Shown here: positions 21,263 to 31,750 of the stretch, one piece after another
How positions within the stretch are numbered: position 1 is the stretch's first letter
Layout of the letters: every line of letters begins with the position of its first letter
Assembly (NCBI GenBank): GCA_015680685.1
Contig: MNCI01029492.1
Coordinates: forward strand, 283,542 to 347,541
Length of the DNA: 64,000 nucleotides
Direction: 5' to 3'
From: Gnetum montanum
Taxonomy: Eukaryota; Streptophyta; Gnetopsida; Gnetales; Gnetaceae
Notes under the pieces: model-generated
What the model was told of the DNA's origin: nothing
Seen by the model: the letters and a program-made list of their open reading frames with translations, nothing else
Database searches by the model: none
Translations under genes and position numbers: made by a program

Positions 21263-24200
21263 TCATGAATCAGTACTAGGAGGGGGCTGGCCCCCAAAAT
21301 CCTCTTCACCATCTACTCCCGCTCCATTGGGGCCAGCCTCATCATTACTAGGTCCCTACAACAAAACAAAAAAAAAAAAACAAAAAAACAAGTAAGTATA
21401 GCAAAATAACTTATGAAATACAAAACCTGGAAGAACAGTAACACTAACACTAAAACAATAAAGTCATACAAAAGTAAGTGCCATAATAAAACACTCACAG
21501 GCGAAGAAGGCCTTAGACTGGCCTCCAAGCATTGCAAAATCTCCTCCTCAGGTACATTTGCCCAATCCTCCTCTAGACCAAGTTCAATACCGGCCAAGGT
21601 TTTACCCTCATCCACCGAGGTCCAGGTAGGGTGCTCAAGAGAGAACATGCCTGTCGAAGCCTCCTTGAAAGTCGTGGCAATGGTTCTCTCAGGAGATCCC
21701 TCCACTTCAGTGCACTCGGCAAACCTATCGTAAGTAGGACACAAGCCTAGTCCATCAATGAACATTTCCATCCGGTGATGTTCAACTAATTCCTCCTTTA
21801 ACCACTTCTTGTACTGGTGCTTGTGATCCTTTTGATCTTGACCCCACTTACGTACTTTGGCAGTAAAGGATTTCCAATCATGAAATTTCCTGTTTAGCAA
21901 ATCCATTTGTGTCCTTTGTTTGACTAAATCCTATGTTGCCTGTACTTTGTTGTTCAAAACTATCGAGTAACGTGCAGAGGTGATCTCAGATGTGCGCCAA
22001 GTACTATCACTAGATAGCCTAGCAACAACAAAATCATAATGGGATTGAATATCCCTCTTCTCCTTTCTCTCCTTTGTTAATGTTTCCTTCAATGAGTGCA
22101 CATCGTCCCACAGGTACTCAACTGAATGCCTACAAGTCCATAGCAACTTAGTGTTTTGTACAACGTAATCAGAAACTGCATCGTACACCTTTCTAGGGAC
22201 TTGTTCAATATTCCCTGGCAATTCAGGGAGGGCATCAATATGAGTAGCCTCAAAAGGATTCCATTGAAGCTTGGCTCCTACAAGTATAAGTACCACACAC
22301 ATGAATCAGCTATAATTAACAACGAACGCAAAGAAACACAATAAACCTAGACACTTAGCATAATACGTAACATACACTTACCTAGTTCTGGATGTGCTTG
22401 TTGTAGGCGAGTGACTATATCATTAATTATGCCCATGACAAAGTCCATTTTATTGGGCATTTCAGGCCATGGCCTCAACTAGTCAGTAGCTATTGGACAA
22501 GCATGGGAAGTCACCTCAACCAAGGCCTATGACCTTGACACCTCTGCTCTAGATGTATGTGCCTTAGAAACCTCAGCATCTACCTCTGGTGCTAGGAATA
22601 ATCAAGATAATCAAAAACAACACATAAAAGTTAAATGTGGATTGAGCTAAAAGGAACATACCAAAAAGCCCTTTGTTGGTCAGCTTGGGCGGATCACCAA
22701 GGTGCAAGGACCCATTAAAGAAATCATCAAATACACCCCTCTCATTGCTTGAATGCCTAAGTGCATCCAAAGCCTCATTGAGCTTTGTCCCCATGATGCT
22801 TGTTACATCTTCTTCTTATGAGATAGGGGGTTCCTCGATTGCTTCTTCCCTCTCTTTTTCTTCTTCCTTTGGCCATGTGACGACCACTTCTGGTTCAACC
22901 ATTAGGGGCCAAGGCTTCTCTTTCCCTCTCAGGGCTTTCCTTTGATAATACCTTTATTTTGGCGTTAGCATGACATAGTACATACATTTAATAAACATAT
23001 AAATTAAAATGTAGAAATAAAATATATAACAATAAAATAAAATACTTACCCTCCATTGGCAATACAAAGCGGATCCTCTTCGCTCTTAGTGGTCTCACCT
23101 CAGGAGCAGGCTCCCTTGGGCATTCAACTCTCTTCACCTTTGTCTTAGATCTCCCAACAGTCTCACGAATCAGACGTTCAGCTCTCCTGGGAGATGTGTG
23201 TAGCCTAGGTGATTCTAATCCCAAGCTATCATGGGAATGATGTGAATGACTGGCTGCATCCCCAGTAGTTATGGAAATTGACTTTCAATGCCTTCGGGTG
23301 GGTTCTGAGATCAGGTTGTGCTAAACAAATGGCGAATCCAGGGGCAAGATAGTTGTGAATGATCCCTCAAAATATAACAGTTATCACCATAAACTACTAG
23401 GAACTTAGCAAACCTACGTAGGTAACCTATGAAGAAGGAAAATGTGAAGTGGGACTTGGCATAAATGTTTGAGCGTAATCTAACAATCTCTCTACGAAAG
23501 CTAGACCCAAGAAATTATGCCCAGTTATAATGCATGCTCGTCTCTAGGACTGCATGTATGATATGTGTGGACTTGATCCCAAGGTTTCTTCCTTGAGAAA
23601 GAGATTTAGGGAATTCCTGTGCTAGAAAGAGAGGGTACAAAAAGTTCACCTCCATTGATCAAGTATCATCTTGCATGGAAAAGCCTTTGGGACCCCAAGA
23701 CACACCTAACCAATCTTCAAGTTCCTTTATGATTTGGCTTTCTTTAGTCGCTTTCTCTACTACCACTTTGGCACCATCCATAAGCACGCCAAAAAGATCG
23801 GGAACTTAGCAGTAAGGTAGAAAGACACCTTGACTCCTCAAACCCTTGTAGTGAAATGAGAAGCATTGTCGCTAAAAGAATGAACAATGGTAACCATTTT
23901 AGTTGTTGGAACATTAGGAGTTAGAGCAGTGAACAAGTCCATCAAACCTGCATGGGTAAGACGGCTGATGATTAACTCAGAGGCCTTCATTTGCAACCAT
24001 TGTTGTGACTATTCTATCTCTCCATACTTCATAAAAAGAGTGGCCTTAGTACACCCTGATATGATAGTAACTTCATTAGAAGAGATAGTCACTGTAGAAA
24101 AAAACATAGAGCAAAAGGTTAAAAACATAATACACGATGATGCAACAAAGAGAAAATGGAGTCTAGAATGTGATAATTTATCATCAGTAAATGGTGTAGG

Positions 24201-24960
24201 CAGATTAGGCGCAGGATCAATAGCAACTCTTGTTTGGTCTAGTATCACAGCACGAAGAATGGGGCCCACCATGAATGCCTCCAATGCTGTGCACGCTAAG
24301 GTAAGCCCACTGTCATCATCACACATCCCATTCTCATTGAAATGAGGTCTGCATAGAAGAAGAATATTTATGCATAGACAATAATATAATTTTAAAAGAA
24401 TAAAAAATCAAGCAAAGCACAAAAGAGCATACCTGTCCACTCTGTACAATATCCCAGGTAGGTTCTGGAATAGTATGTGAACACGAAAAGCTAGAAAAAG
24501 TGTGTTGTTGCTGCTATAATGACTACAAGTAGGCAGTTCCCATACACGAGTTAAGGGACAAGTAGACTTAAGACCCTCAGGAGAGCCTCCCTCAACAGTA
24601 AAAACTCCCTTGTCTATGTCAGTAATGAAGGCAAGCATGTCTTGTGTAGATCCAGGCAACATTGTTTTAACCATATCACAGGCCAACTGCTCACTTAAAT
24701 GAGACCATATAACTATGTTGAAACTTTGTAAAATGAATGATAAAAATGCACCAACATTAGGATGGAACTATATCACATGAGGTCGAATACGCATATCATA
24801 AGGAGGTACATCCGATCCAAAGGGGCCAAACCAAGCAAGTACATCAATGAGCTCAACCACAAGGAGGGAAGGTTTAGGCTCCTGCATATAGTCAAAATTG
24901 TAGGTAAGTAAAAGGTCCAAGTGCTCAAAATAACATGTAACTACATAAACTGAACACATA
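21263..24960 (-). pseudogene. Antisense multi-exon gene of A2
   Basis: This gene lies opposite to gag-pol and between protease and RT; its function is unknown. Confident 3' exons on the minus strand are 22794-22662, 22591-22382, 22277-21498 and 21355-21263. The introns are 22661-22592 (70 bp, GTATGT...CCTAG, phase 1), 22381-22278 (104 bp, GTAAGT...TTGTAG, phase 1) and 21497-21356 (142 bp, GTGAGT...TTGTAG after a long T tract, phase 0). All three match A1 in place and phase. Further upstream, protein-like frames run about 23835-23240 (EDWLGVSWGPKGF, FFIGYLRRFAKF), 24350-24000 and 24960-24410 (VLAWFGPFGSDVPPYD), with exon limits I cannot fix. There are several internal stops. It ends at TGA 21265-21263 with a Gly/Pro-rich tail. 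I do not recognise the family; antisense ORFs are known in some Tat elements such as Grande. Confidence 0.68.
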
Positions 24961-25276
24961 AATAATATTTAATATATAGTACCACCCCATGAGACAAGGA
25001 CATCAATATTCATTTGGTGTATTTAACGCTCGCTGGGGGTATATTGAAATTTTTCACAAAACAATTTATTGCAAGAAACATAAAATCAAAATGCAAGTAT
25101 ATAGACACTGGTTCACCTCACAGTGGAACACTGAACTTAGCAAGAACTGGAATTGCCATGGCCTGTATATAGGCCAAACAAGGAAAAACATGTTGAAAAC
25201 CAAAAGAAAAGAAACCCTAACAAAAGGAAACGCCGCCCATGGGAAGCCCATCCCAAGGCTAAGGACACCCACATTA

Positions 25277-25675
25277 CTCACGCAGCGTGTGCCTAGTGTA
25301 CTCATGCTAGACATGCCTAAACTCATGCTAGGCATGCCTAAACTCATGCTACGTGTCCCTGGAACTCATGCTAGGGCCTGCCCTGCAACACACGCTATGC
25401 GTGCCTAGCGTACTCACATTGGACATGCCTGAACTCATGTTGGGGCCTGTTCCTGGCACTCACATTGGGCTTGTTCTTGGCACTCACGCTGCGCTGTCCT
25501 AGTCAATCATGCTAAGCTAACTCACGCTGATCGTAACCCTAAGCTAACTCATGCTGCCTGCCCTGCAGCTCACGCTGCCCAGGAAACTCATGTTGCATGT
25601 TCCCTACAACTCACGCTGGGATTTCTCCTGGCACTTACGCTGGGATTTCCCCTAGCACTCATGCTGGAGCTTACC
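25277..25675. repeat. CTCACGCTG-type tandem array upstream of the antisense gene
   Basis: About 18 units of 18-25 bp, each starting CTCACGCTG or a transition variant (CTCATGCTA, CTCACATTG), are followed by GGCATGCCT-like spacers. A TATA-like CTATATACAGG on the minus strand (about 25164-25174) lies between this array and the first antisense frame. The array could be part of the antisense promoter, but that is inference. Confidence 0.75.
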
Positions 25676-26560
25676 CTATTTACAAAACATAAACTGGCCC
25701 ATATCCAATCGTGCACAACTAGAAGAAAAAGAAAGACATAAAAAAAAATAACAACCAAAAAATACAGTAAGCCATAAACCCCAGTACAAGCCCTGATGTC
25801 CCAAAACGTAGTAGAAAAACCCAAAATCTTATTGAGAAAATAGTAGAAAATGGTGGCCATGAGAGACCATGCTGCCCAAACTAACACTATGCACAAAATG
25901 CTGGAGAGAAACAAGAGGAAACAAACCTACCTGTGTAGAGTTCCATCCCACGCTGGAATTTTGGCTTGAGGGAGACGCTGAAGTAGCTCTTCACTCTCCT
26001 CCATGAATGCCATATTCGCTTGCCTCTTCCCTTTGCCCCGACTTGGTTTCCCTTTGCCCTTCATTGCTGGTCTGTGACTCACGTTGGCAGTCACGTTGGC
26101 GCTCACGTTGCACTCTCTTGCTCATGCTCTCACATCCACAAACTCACGTTAGCACAAATGATGCCCCTTTACCTCAAAATCTCCTTTTTAACTCCCATCT
26201 TCATTTCCATTTTGTTTATTCATTTGATTTTTATTTATTTTGTTTATTTATTTTTAGTAATTTATCATGTTTCAGGGTTAACTTTTGCTTTCATATTATT
26301 ATTTACATCATCTTTGTTTCATTCTTACATAGTATTCCTCACTATTTCATTCTCTGGAGATAAAGTTAAAATATTAAAGATGGCAAAAATAAAATAAAAA
26401 AAAGGGGGAAGGGAGAAAGGTTAAAATCAAAATGAAATGATGGAAGTAAAAAAAATAGAATATATATATAATGATGCGCATGAGAATTCATGAGACTATA
26501 AGTTCATTGTTTGCACGAAACATAGAAATTAACAAAACTCCATACACTCATCCATAATAC
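25676..26560. other. Noncoding stretch of A2 before the RT module
   Basis: This stretch is AT-rich, with a few more CACGTTG motifs at 26078-26160 and an A-rich tract at 26385-26470. The open frames here are low-complexity (Phe/Ile-rich) and have no counterpart in A1 or A3. I see no gene. Confidence 0.55.
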
Positions 26561-26650
26561 AAAATGACACGAATATTATTGGCCCAGTATGGCCTAAAAC
26601 TACCATATGGTCCAGGTATGATACTAAAATACTGCTACGTTCCACAATTT
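26560..26650 (+). repeat. TAAACT-type repeats just before the A2 RT module
   Basis: Two or three units (GGCCTAAAACTACCA, GATACTAAAATACTG) are related to the units at 20605-20880. Together the two arrays bracket the antisense-gene region. Confidence 0.6.
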
Positions 26651-26739
26651 CGTCAGTACATAGATTAATTACCCAATGCTCATTTACAATTAACAACACC
26701 TTCATCAAGTAAATGTCGCTCACTTCGCCCTCGGTTTAA

Positions 26740-27960
26740 ATTGGCAGAAGCAAGCACATGGCCACCAAGAATATCCTTTCAACATTGTCTCTCAGTGGAC
26801 CACATGGAGAAGTACAAAGGGTAATCAATCTAGAATCCTTAGATCTAGACCCATATGCTTATAATAATTTAATAGACTCCACTTAGGAAGCATCAGACTA
26901 GTCTAAAAATGTGGCTAAGACTTTAGATCTAGAGGCCGATAATATCACTGAAGATCCCCTTGTTGAAGTCCCCATTACTACATCCAATGATGAAACTAGA
27001 ACATTGAAATTAAGTGCCCTACTGGACTCACAACTTGTTAGTGACATCACTCAAGTACTGAAAGACAATATAAAAACATTTGCATGGTCATATACCAACA
27101 TGTCAGGATTGGACCCTCGAATTGTCCAACATAACATTATCCTTGATGAAAAAGTCAAATCGGTGAAGCAAAAGGTATGAAAGGTTAGACCTAAAGTGGT
27201 GTTAATAGTCCGTAATGAAATCACAAAGCTCTACCAAGATGATTTCATTCGAGCCGTTGACTATTTTGACTAGGTATCAAACATTGTTGTAGTCCCTAAG
27301 AAGAATGGTAGTATACGCATATGCATTGACTTTCGTGATCTTAACACAACCAAAGGATGACTTTCTGCTACCTAGTATTGATCAACTTGTTGATGCAACT
27401 ACTAGGCATGTGCTGTTATCCTTTATGGATGGATTTTTAGGGTACAATCAAATAAGAATCAACCCAGAACATCAACTTAGGATGACCTTTATGACACCTT
27501 GGGGCACATTTTGCTATATGATGATGTCATTTGGTCTTAAAAATGCAGGTGCTACATATCAATGAGCAATGACATATATATTTAGTGATTACATACTCAA
27601 TTTGCTCAATGATTACATTGATGACATCGTGGTTAACTCTAAAAAGACCGAACAACATGTGAAAGATCTAAACTTAGTGCTTAAAACATTGTCTCAAACA
27701 TGACCTCAGACTCAATCCAAAGAAGTGTGTCTTTGGTATCAAAACTGGCAAATTGCTTGGCTTCATAGTCTTTGAAATAGGGATACGAGTAGACCCTGAT
27801 AAGGTTAAGGCAATAATTAACATGAAACCACCAAAAAACCTTACTGAATTACGTGGTCTACAAGGTAGGCTGTAATTTATTAGACGCTTTATCACAAATT
27901 TGACAAATAAGTTGAGACCCATGCAACACCTACTATGAAAGAATGTGCATTTCCAGTGGA
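26740..27960 (+). pseudogene. Reverse transcriptase of A2
   Basis: This is a Tat-clade RT. In order it has FAWSYTNMSGLDPRIVQH, SNIVVVPKKNGSIRICIDFRDLN, a frameshift, PKDDFLLPSIDQLVD, LLSFMDGFLGYNQIRI, TPWGTFCYMMMSFGLKNAGATYQ and the catalytic YIDDIVV (27614-27634), then an RT thumb region with frameshifts around 27700. The catalytic Asp pair is present. Stops near 27180, 27271 and 27563 and at least two frameshifts inactivate it. It is preceded by repeats rather than by protease, unlike most gypsy elements. Confidence 0.85.
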
Positions 27961-28880
27961 CTCAACAGTGCCAGAAAGCATTCAAGGACATAAAGTAGGG
28001 GCTGGCTCAACTACCGACAGTTTATCCCCCACAGAGCAATAAACCCTTCTACATCTACCTTGCGACCTCTGATTCTTCCATTGCATTGATGCTTTGCCAA
28101 AAATGTGAAGATGGAATCGAGGTCCCCGTCTATTACTTAAGCCATGCTCTAATCACCTATGAACAACGATACAATGACGTGGGGAAATCATGCCTTGCCC
28201 TCATCTTCTCCTTGAAGAAATGGTGGCATTATCTGTTTCGTAATCAAGTCTACATCATTTGCAAGGATAATGTGCTTCGCGCCATCAATAACAACATCTA
28301 CAAGTCAAGTAGGATAGCTAGATGGAAAGCTATGATCGCAGAGTTTGACCTACACTATGTTGCTTAATCCTCCACAAGATGTCAAGAAATAGTCACACAA
28401 TTGACCGTCTCACCAACACATGATCAAGCAATGATTAACCCTGAATTCCTCGACGAGAATGTTAATAGTATAGACACCGTACCTGATAACTATGAGGCAA
28501 TCCTTTATTTCAATGGAGCTTTAAATTCTCGAGGAGGAAGTGCTACGGCCATTTTAAGATACCCCTTCGGAGAAATCTGACCTTTCACCTATCGATTAAC
28601 CTTTCCTTGTACCAATAACATGGCAGAATACAAAGGTCTTCTTAGAGGTCTTTAGGCAGCATTGACTTCGGGAATCGCACGTCTTGTAGTTCAAGGTGAT
28701 TCATAGTTAGTCGTTAATCAAGTCACAGAAGTTTACTCATGCAAATATCTCCATTTGCAACCATATTGTGATTTGACTAAACATCTACTGAAACAATTAG
28801 TAGACGTGGATATACAACATGTTCCTAAAAGTGAAAACACCATTGCTGATGCATGTGCTACACTAGCCTTAAACATGACA
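27961..28880 (+). pseudogene. Double RNase H region of A2
   Basis: Two RNase H domains lie in tandem. The first is the usual gypsy type (FYIYLATSDSSIALML, PVYYLSHAL, EQRYNDVGKSCLALIFSLKKW; 28050-28370). The second (28490-28880) reads ILYFNGALNSRGGSA, TNNMAEYKGLLRGL, ARLVVQGDS, and SENTIADACATLA, the pattern of the additional archaeal-type RNase H known in the Tat clade. The second domain would be the active one in the family. Several stops are present, and the first acidic residue of YFDGA is Asn here. Confidence 0.82.
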
Positions 28881-29049
28881 CCTAAAATGTTCCATGCGAT
28901 GCCCAACTCTATAACAAATTGTGCCAAACCTATAACTGATGCTCTTGATGAAATGCCCATAGCATTTGTTAGCACAACACACGCAATAGAATGGTACGAT
29001 GACATAAAAGAGTACCTTCTACAAGGCGAACCTCCACAACATTTGACAA

Positions 29050-30211
29050 ACGCTCAAAAGGACGTAATGTGAAAATGCTCTTGGCATTATGCATTGATAG
29101 AAGACACATTGTGTCACAAATCCTATGAAGGAATTCTGTTGATGTGCATTAGTAGCATTGATGGTCAAATGATTGTACTTTGTGAAGGGCACATAGAACC
29201 CAAAGCAATGGCAACAAAGATTAGGTGTTTAGGCTACTATTGGCCATACATGGAGTATGATTGCTTCTCCAAGGTCAGGACATGTGACATTTGCCAAAGG
29301 CAAGACAACCTAATACATGTGCCACCTAATTAATTGCACATAACACAAATCACATGGCCATTCCAAAGATGGGGATTAGACTTAATTGGATCGATAATGC
29401 CACCATCTTCCATAGGGAATAGCTTCATTATCACTGCAATCGAATACTTCACAAAATGGGTAGAAGCTATTCCCCTTAGGAAGACCACCTCTAAGCATGT
29501 TTGCACTTTCATAATAGAAAACATCGTGACCCGTTTTGGTATTCCGATGACCACCGTTACCGAGAATGGGCCACAGTTCAGCAGTGCGGATACTAAAAGC
29601 TTCTATGAAAGCCTGGGTATTAAACATGCATTCTCATCACCTTATTACCTGCAGAGCAATGGTTAAGCAGATGCTACAAACAAAATTGTCATCATGGTGC
29701 TCAAAAAGATGCTAAATCATAGCAAGAGGCGATGGCATGAACAACTAGTCTTCACATTGTGGGCATACAGAACGACACATCGCACATCTATAGGTAAAAC
29801 TCCATATAGTCTTGTATACAGTTTTGAAACTGTTTTACCTTTGGAGTTACAGGTTCCCTCATTGTGGATAGCTCTCTCAGGCCGCCTCGATGAAAGCCAA
29901 AGCAATGAATTGCGCATTGCTGACCTTAACTCTGTGGAGGAGGAACATGTGCAAACGCTTGATCAGATCGAGTGGTACCAAAAACAACAATGACAATGAC
30001 ATAAACACGATTTTCATAAATGCCCAATTAAGAAAGGAGACCTAGTCCTTAAGTCCATCTGTGAACATCTAGATAAATTCTTAGCTAACTGGGAAGGGCC
30101 TTACTTAGTCACCAAGACGTACAATAACAGAGCATTCAAACTTACTGACATGGATGGTAATGAGTTCGCTAATCCTACAAATCACCTGTACATGAAACGG
30201 TACTATGTCTG
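29050..30211 (+). pseudogene. Integrase of A2
   Basis: The domains are complete in outline. The zinc finger (ALIEDTLCHKSYEG, GYYWPYMEYDC, CDICQRQDN) is followed by the core (WPFQRWGLDLIGSIMP, AIEYFTKWVEAIPLRK, VTENGPQFSSAD, SNG then ADATNKIV), LWAYRTTHRTSIGKTPYSLVYS, and a C-terminal part ending NHLYMKRYYV with TGA at 30209-30211. The second catalytic Asp is Glu (TENG) and the catalytic Glu is Asp (ADATN), so catalysis is lost even apart from the stops near 29332, 29666 and 29993. The length and layout match A1. Confidence 0.87.
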
Positions 30212-30224
30212 ATCAACCTAGGGT

Positions 30225-30560
30225 ATGTAACGGTCCTGGCATCATGACCTAAAACTGATACCATAGAATGATCCTGGGGATATGACTTGAAATTGGCACC
30301 ATAGAGTGTCCTGGAGTCATGACAATAAACTGACACCATAGAGCTCTATTCGCTATGACACTAAACTACCACATTTGTCTGCCATGACATGAAACTAGCA
30401 TGCAAAGTCTACTAAGACTATAAACTAGTTTTCCTTTTCATAGTCTGCTACGACTATAAACTAGCATTGCACTGTCTACTATGACGCTAAACTGGCATCG
30501 TCCAAAGCGTTATGATGTTAAACTAACCCGCAATAGTCCGCTAAGACTATAAACTGGCGA
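30225..30560 (+). repeat. TAAACT-core array after A2 integrase
   Basis: About 10 units of 28-36 bp occur. The left ones read GGCATCATGACCTAAAACTG then ATACCATAG. The right ones read GTCTGCTACGACTATAAACT then AGCATTGCA. The change of unit type from left to right is the same in A3 (58640-59105). Confidence 0.85.
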
Positions 30561-30649
30561 CATCACCGATGACCAGGCAATACTTAAAAAGATATGTTGC
30601 TACAATTGGCTATACATGTTCCACAAAGACTTGCAGCACAATTTGTCTC

Positions 30650-30751
30650 ATGGACCTTGATGAAGCTGGTGCTGTTCATTCTATCTGCTTTGAAATTGCA
30701 CATGGTGGCTCCATCTCCTTAGTTATTTCCAAGTTTAAGGTACTTAGTTAA
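30650..30751 (+). CDS. 33-codon micro-ORF conserved in A2 and A3
   Basis: This short ORF directly follows the TAAACT array. It has exactly the same length (33 codons plus stop) and ending (FKVLS) as the ORF at 59184-59285 in A3, with no gap between the two. Shared residues include the MD start, the central AHG and the final FKVLS, with a hydrophobic second half that could be a short membrane segment. In A2 the frame also stays open upstream to 30569. It may instead be the last part of a spliced exon, since a donor-like AAG/GTACTT lies at its end. Confidence 0.35.
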   Translation: MDLDEAGAVHSICFEIAHGGSISLVISKFKVLS

Positions 30752-31737
30752 CTGAATCATTTGTGGTTTTCTTGTATTTTTGGAGTTGTGTTTGCAGGAT
30801 GATATGCCTGAGGTGTTCGCACATAGATGCACTTCATCATGACGACATGGTATAACATTCTTCCCGACACATGCAACTAGGTTAATCAATCCATTCATAA
30901 GTACATTCCTGACTCCTGATACATTCCCTATTCCCCATCACGTTCCCCTTATCCTATTCAATTACACCCCCTAGATACATTCTACTCACCCCAAAGCTCT
31001 TGATACACTTTTGCACACTGTGATTCTCTAAGTAGTTGCAATGCAAAATGCAGTACATGGTACATGATACAAATGCAAACGCATGAGCATGAGTATAGCA
31101 CTGAAAGCAAGCTCTTCCAAAAAGAACAAAAAAATAAAAACAAAAAAAGAAAAAAAAAACAAACAAAAAAAGAAAAATAAAAAAAAAGAAAAAAAGATCA
31201 AAGAGCAAAATGCACGGAAAAGGTCTCTATGACCCCGTGGACATCATAGACCAAAGACCATTGGCTCTTCTCATATAAGCCCGAGGCAAGAAGGCAATTA
31301 TCTTAGAAAAATAGTTAAACTTGTGTCTCAAATGATCATGTTGCACATCATCGCATGGCTTTGGCTATTTACACTGGGCTCCCATAAACACTCTACAAGA
31401 GTCTCATTTCTCCAAAGAATGCACCTCCTATGTCTTGGTTCCGAGTCTCCTAAACACTGGCTATCGACAAGGACCAAAAATATGGCTTGTTCACATGAGA
31501 GCATTCCTCTTCCACAATTCCAAATAGCAATTACAACCCTTGATCAACTCTTGAATTCCCTTGGTTAGAACCAATTCCCTTGTATCTTGAACTGCATTTT
31601 CCGAATCCCATGTATTTTTGAAAAAGGTGCGATGACGTCTAGCCAGGGGTTGGCGGACAATGCTTGGTACTTGTTTGGTCATGGTGTTTTGTACTTCTTT
31701 GTTGATACCTCTCAAGTGGATTCCTCTAGATGTCAAC
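30752..31737 (+). other. A2 3' untranslated region
   Basis: This noncoding region includes an acceptor-like GTTGTGTTTGCAG ending at 30797, an A-rich tract (31105-31200) and short repeats related to 59690-59960 in A3. It ends at the polypurine tract AAAGAGGGGCCA (31738-31749). Confidence 0.65.
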
Positions 31738-31750
31738 AAAGAGGGGCCAA

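Noticed and set aside
23887-24345. 152-codon plus-strand ORF
   Set aside because: It overlaps minus-strand protein-like sequence of the antisense gene, and its residue pattern is not protein-like compared with that strand. Treated as a shadow.
26007-26397. Two overlapping plus-strand ORFs rich in Phe, Ile and Ser
   Set aside because: AT-rich low-complexity sequence without a match in the other copies.
30954-31208. Minus-strand Phe-rich ORF
   Set aside because: Same reason: an A-rich tract in the A2 3' region.
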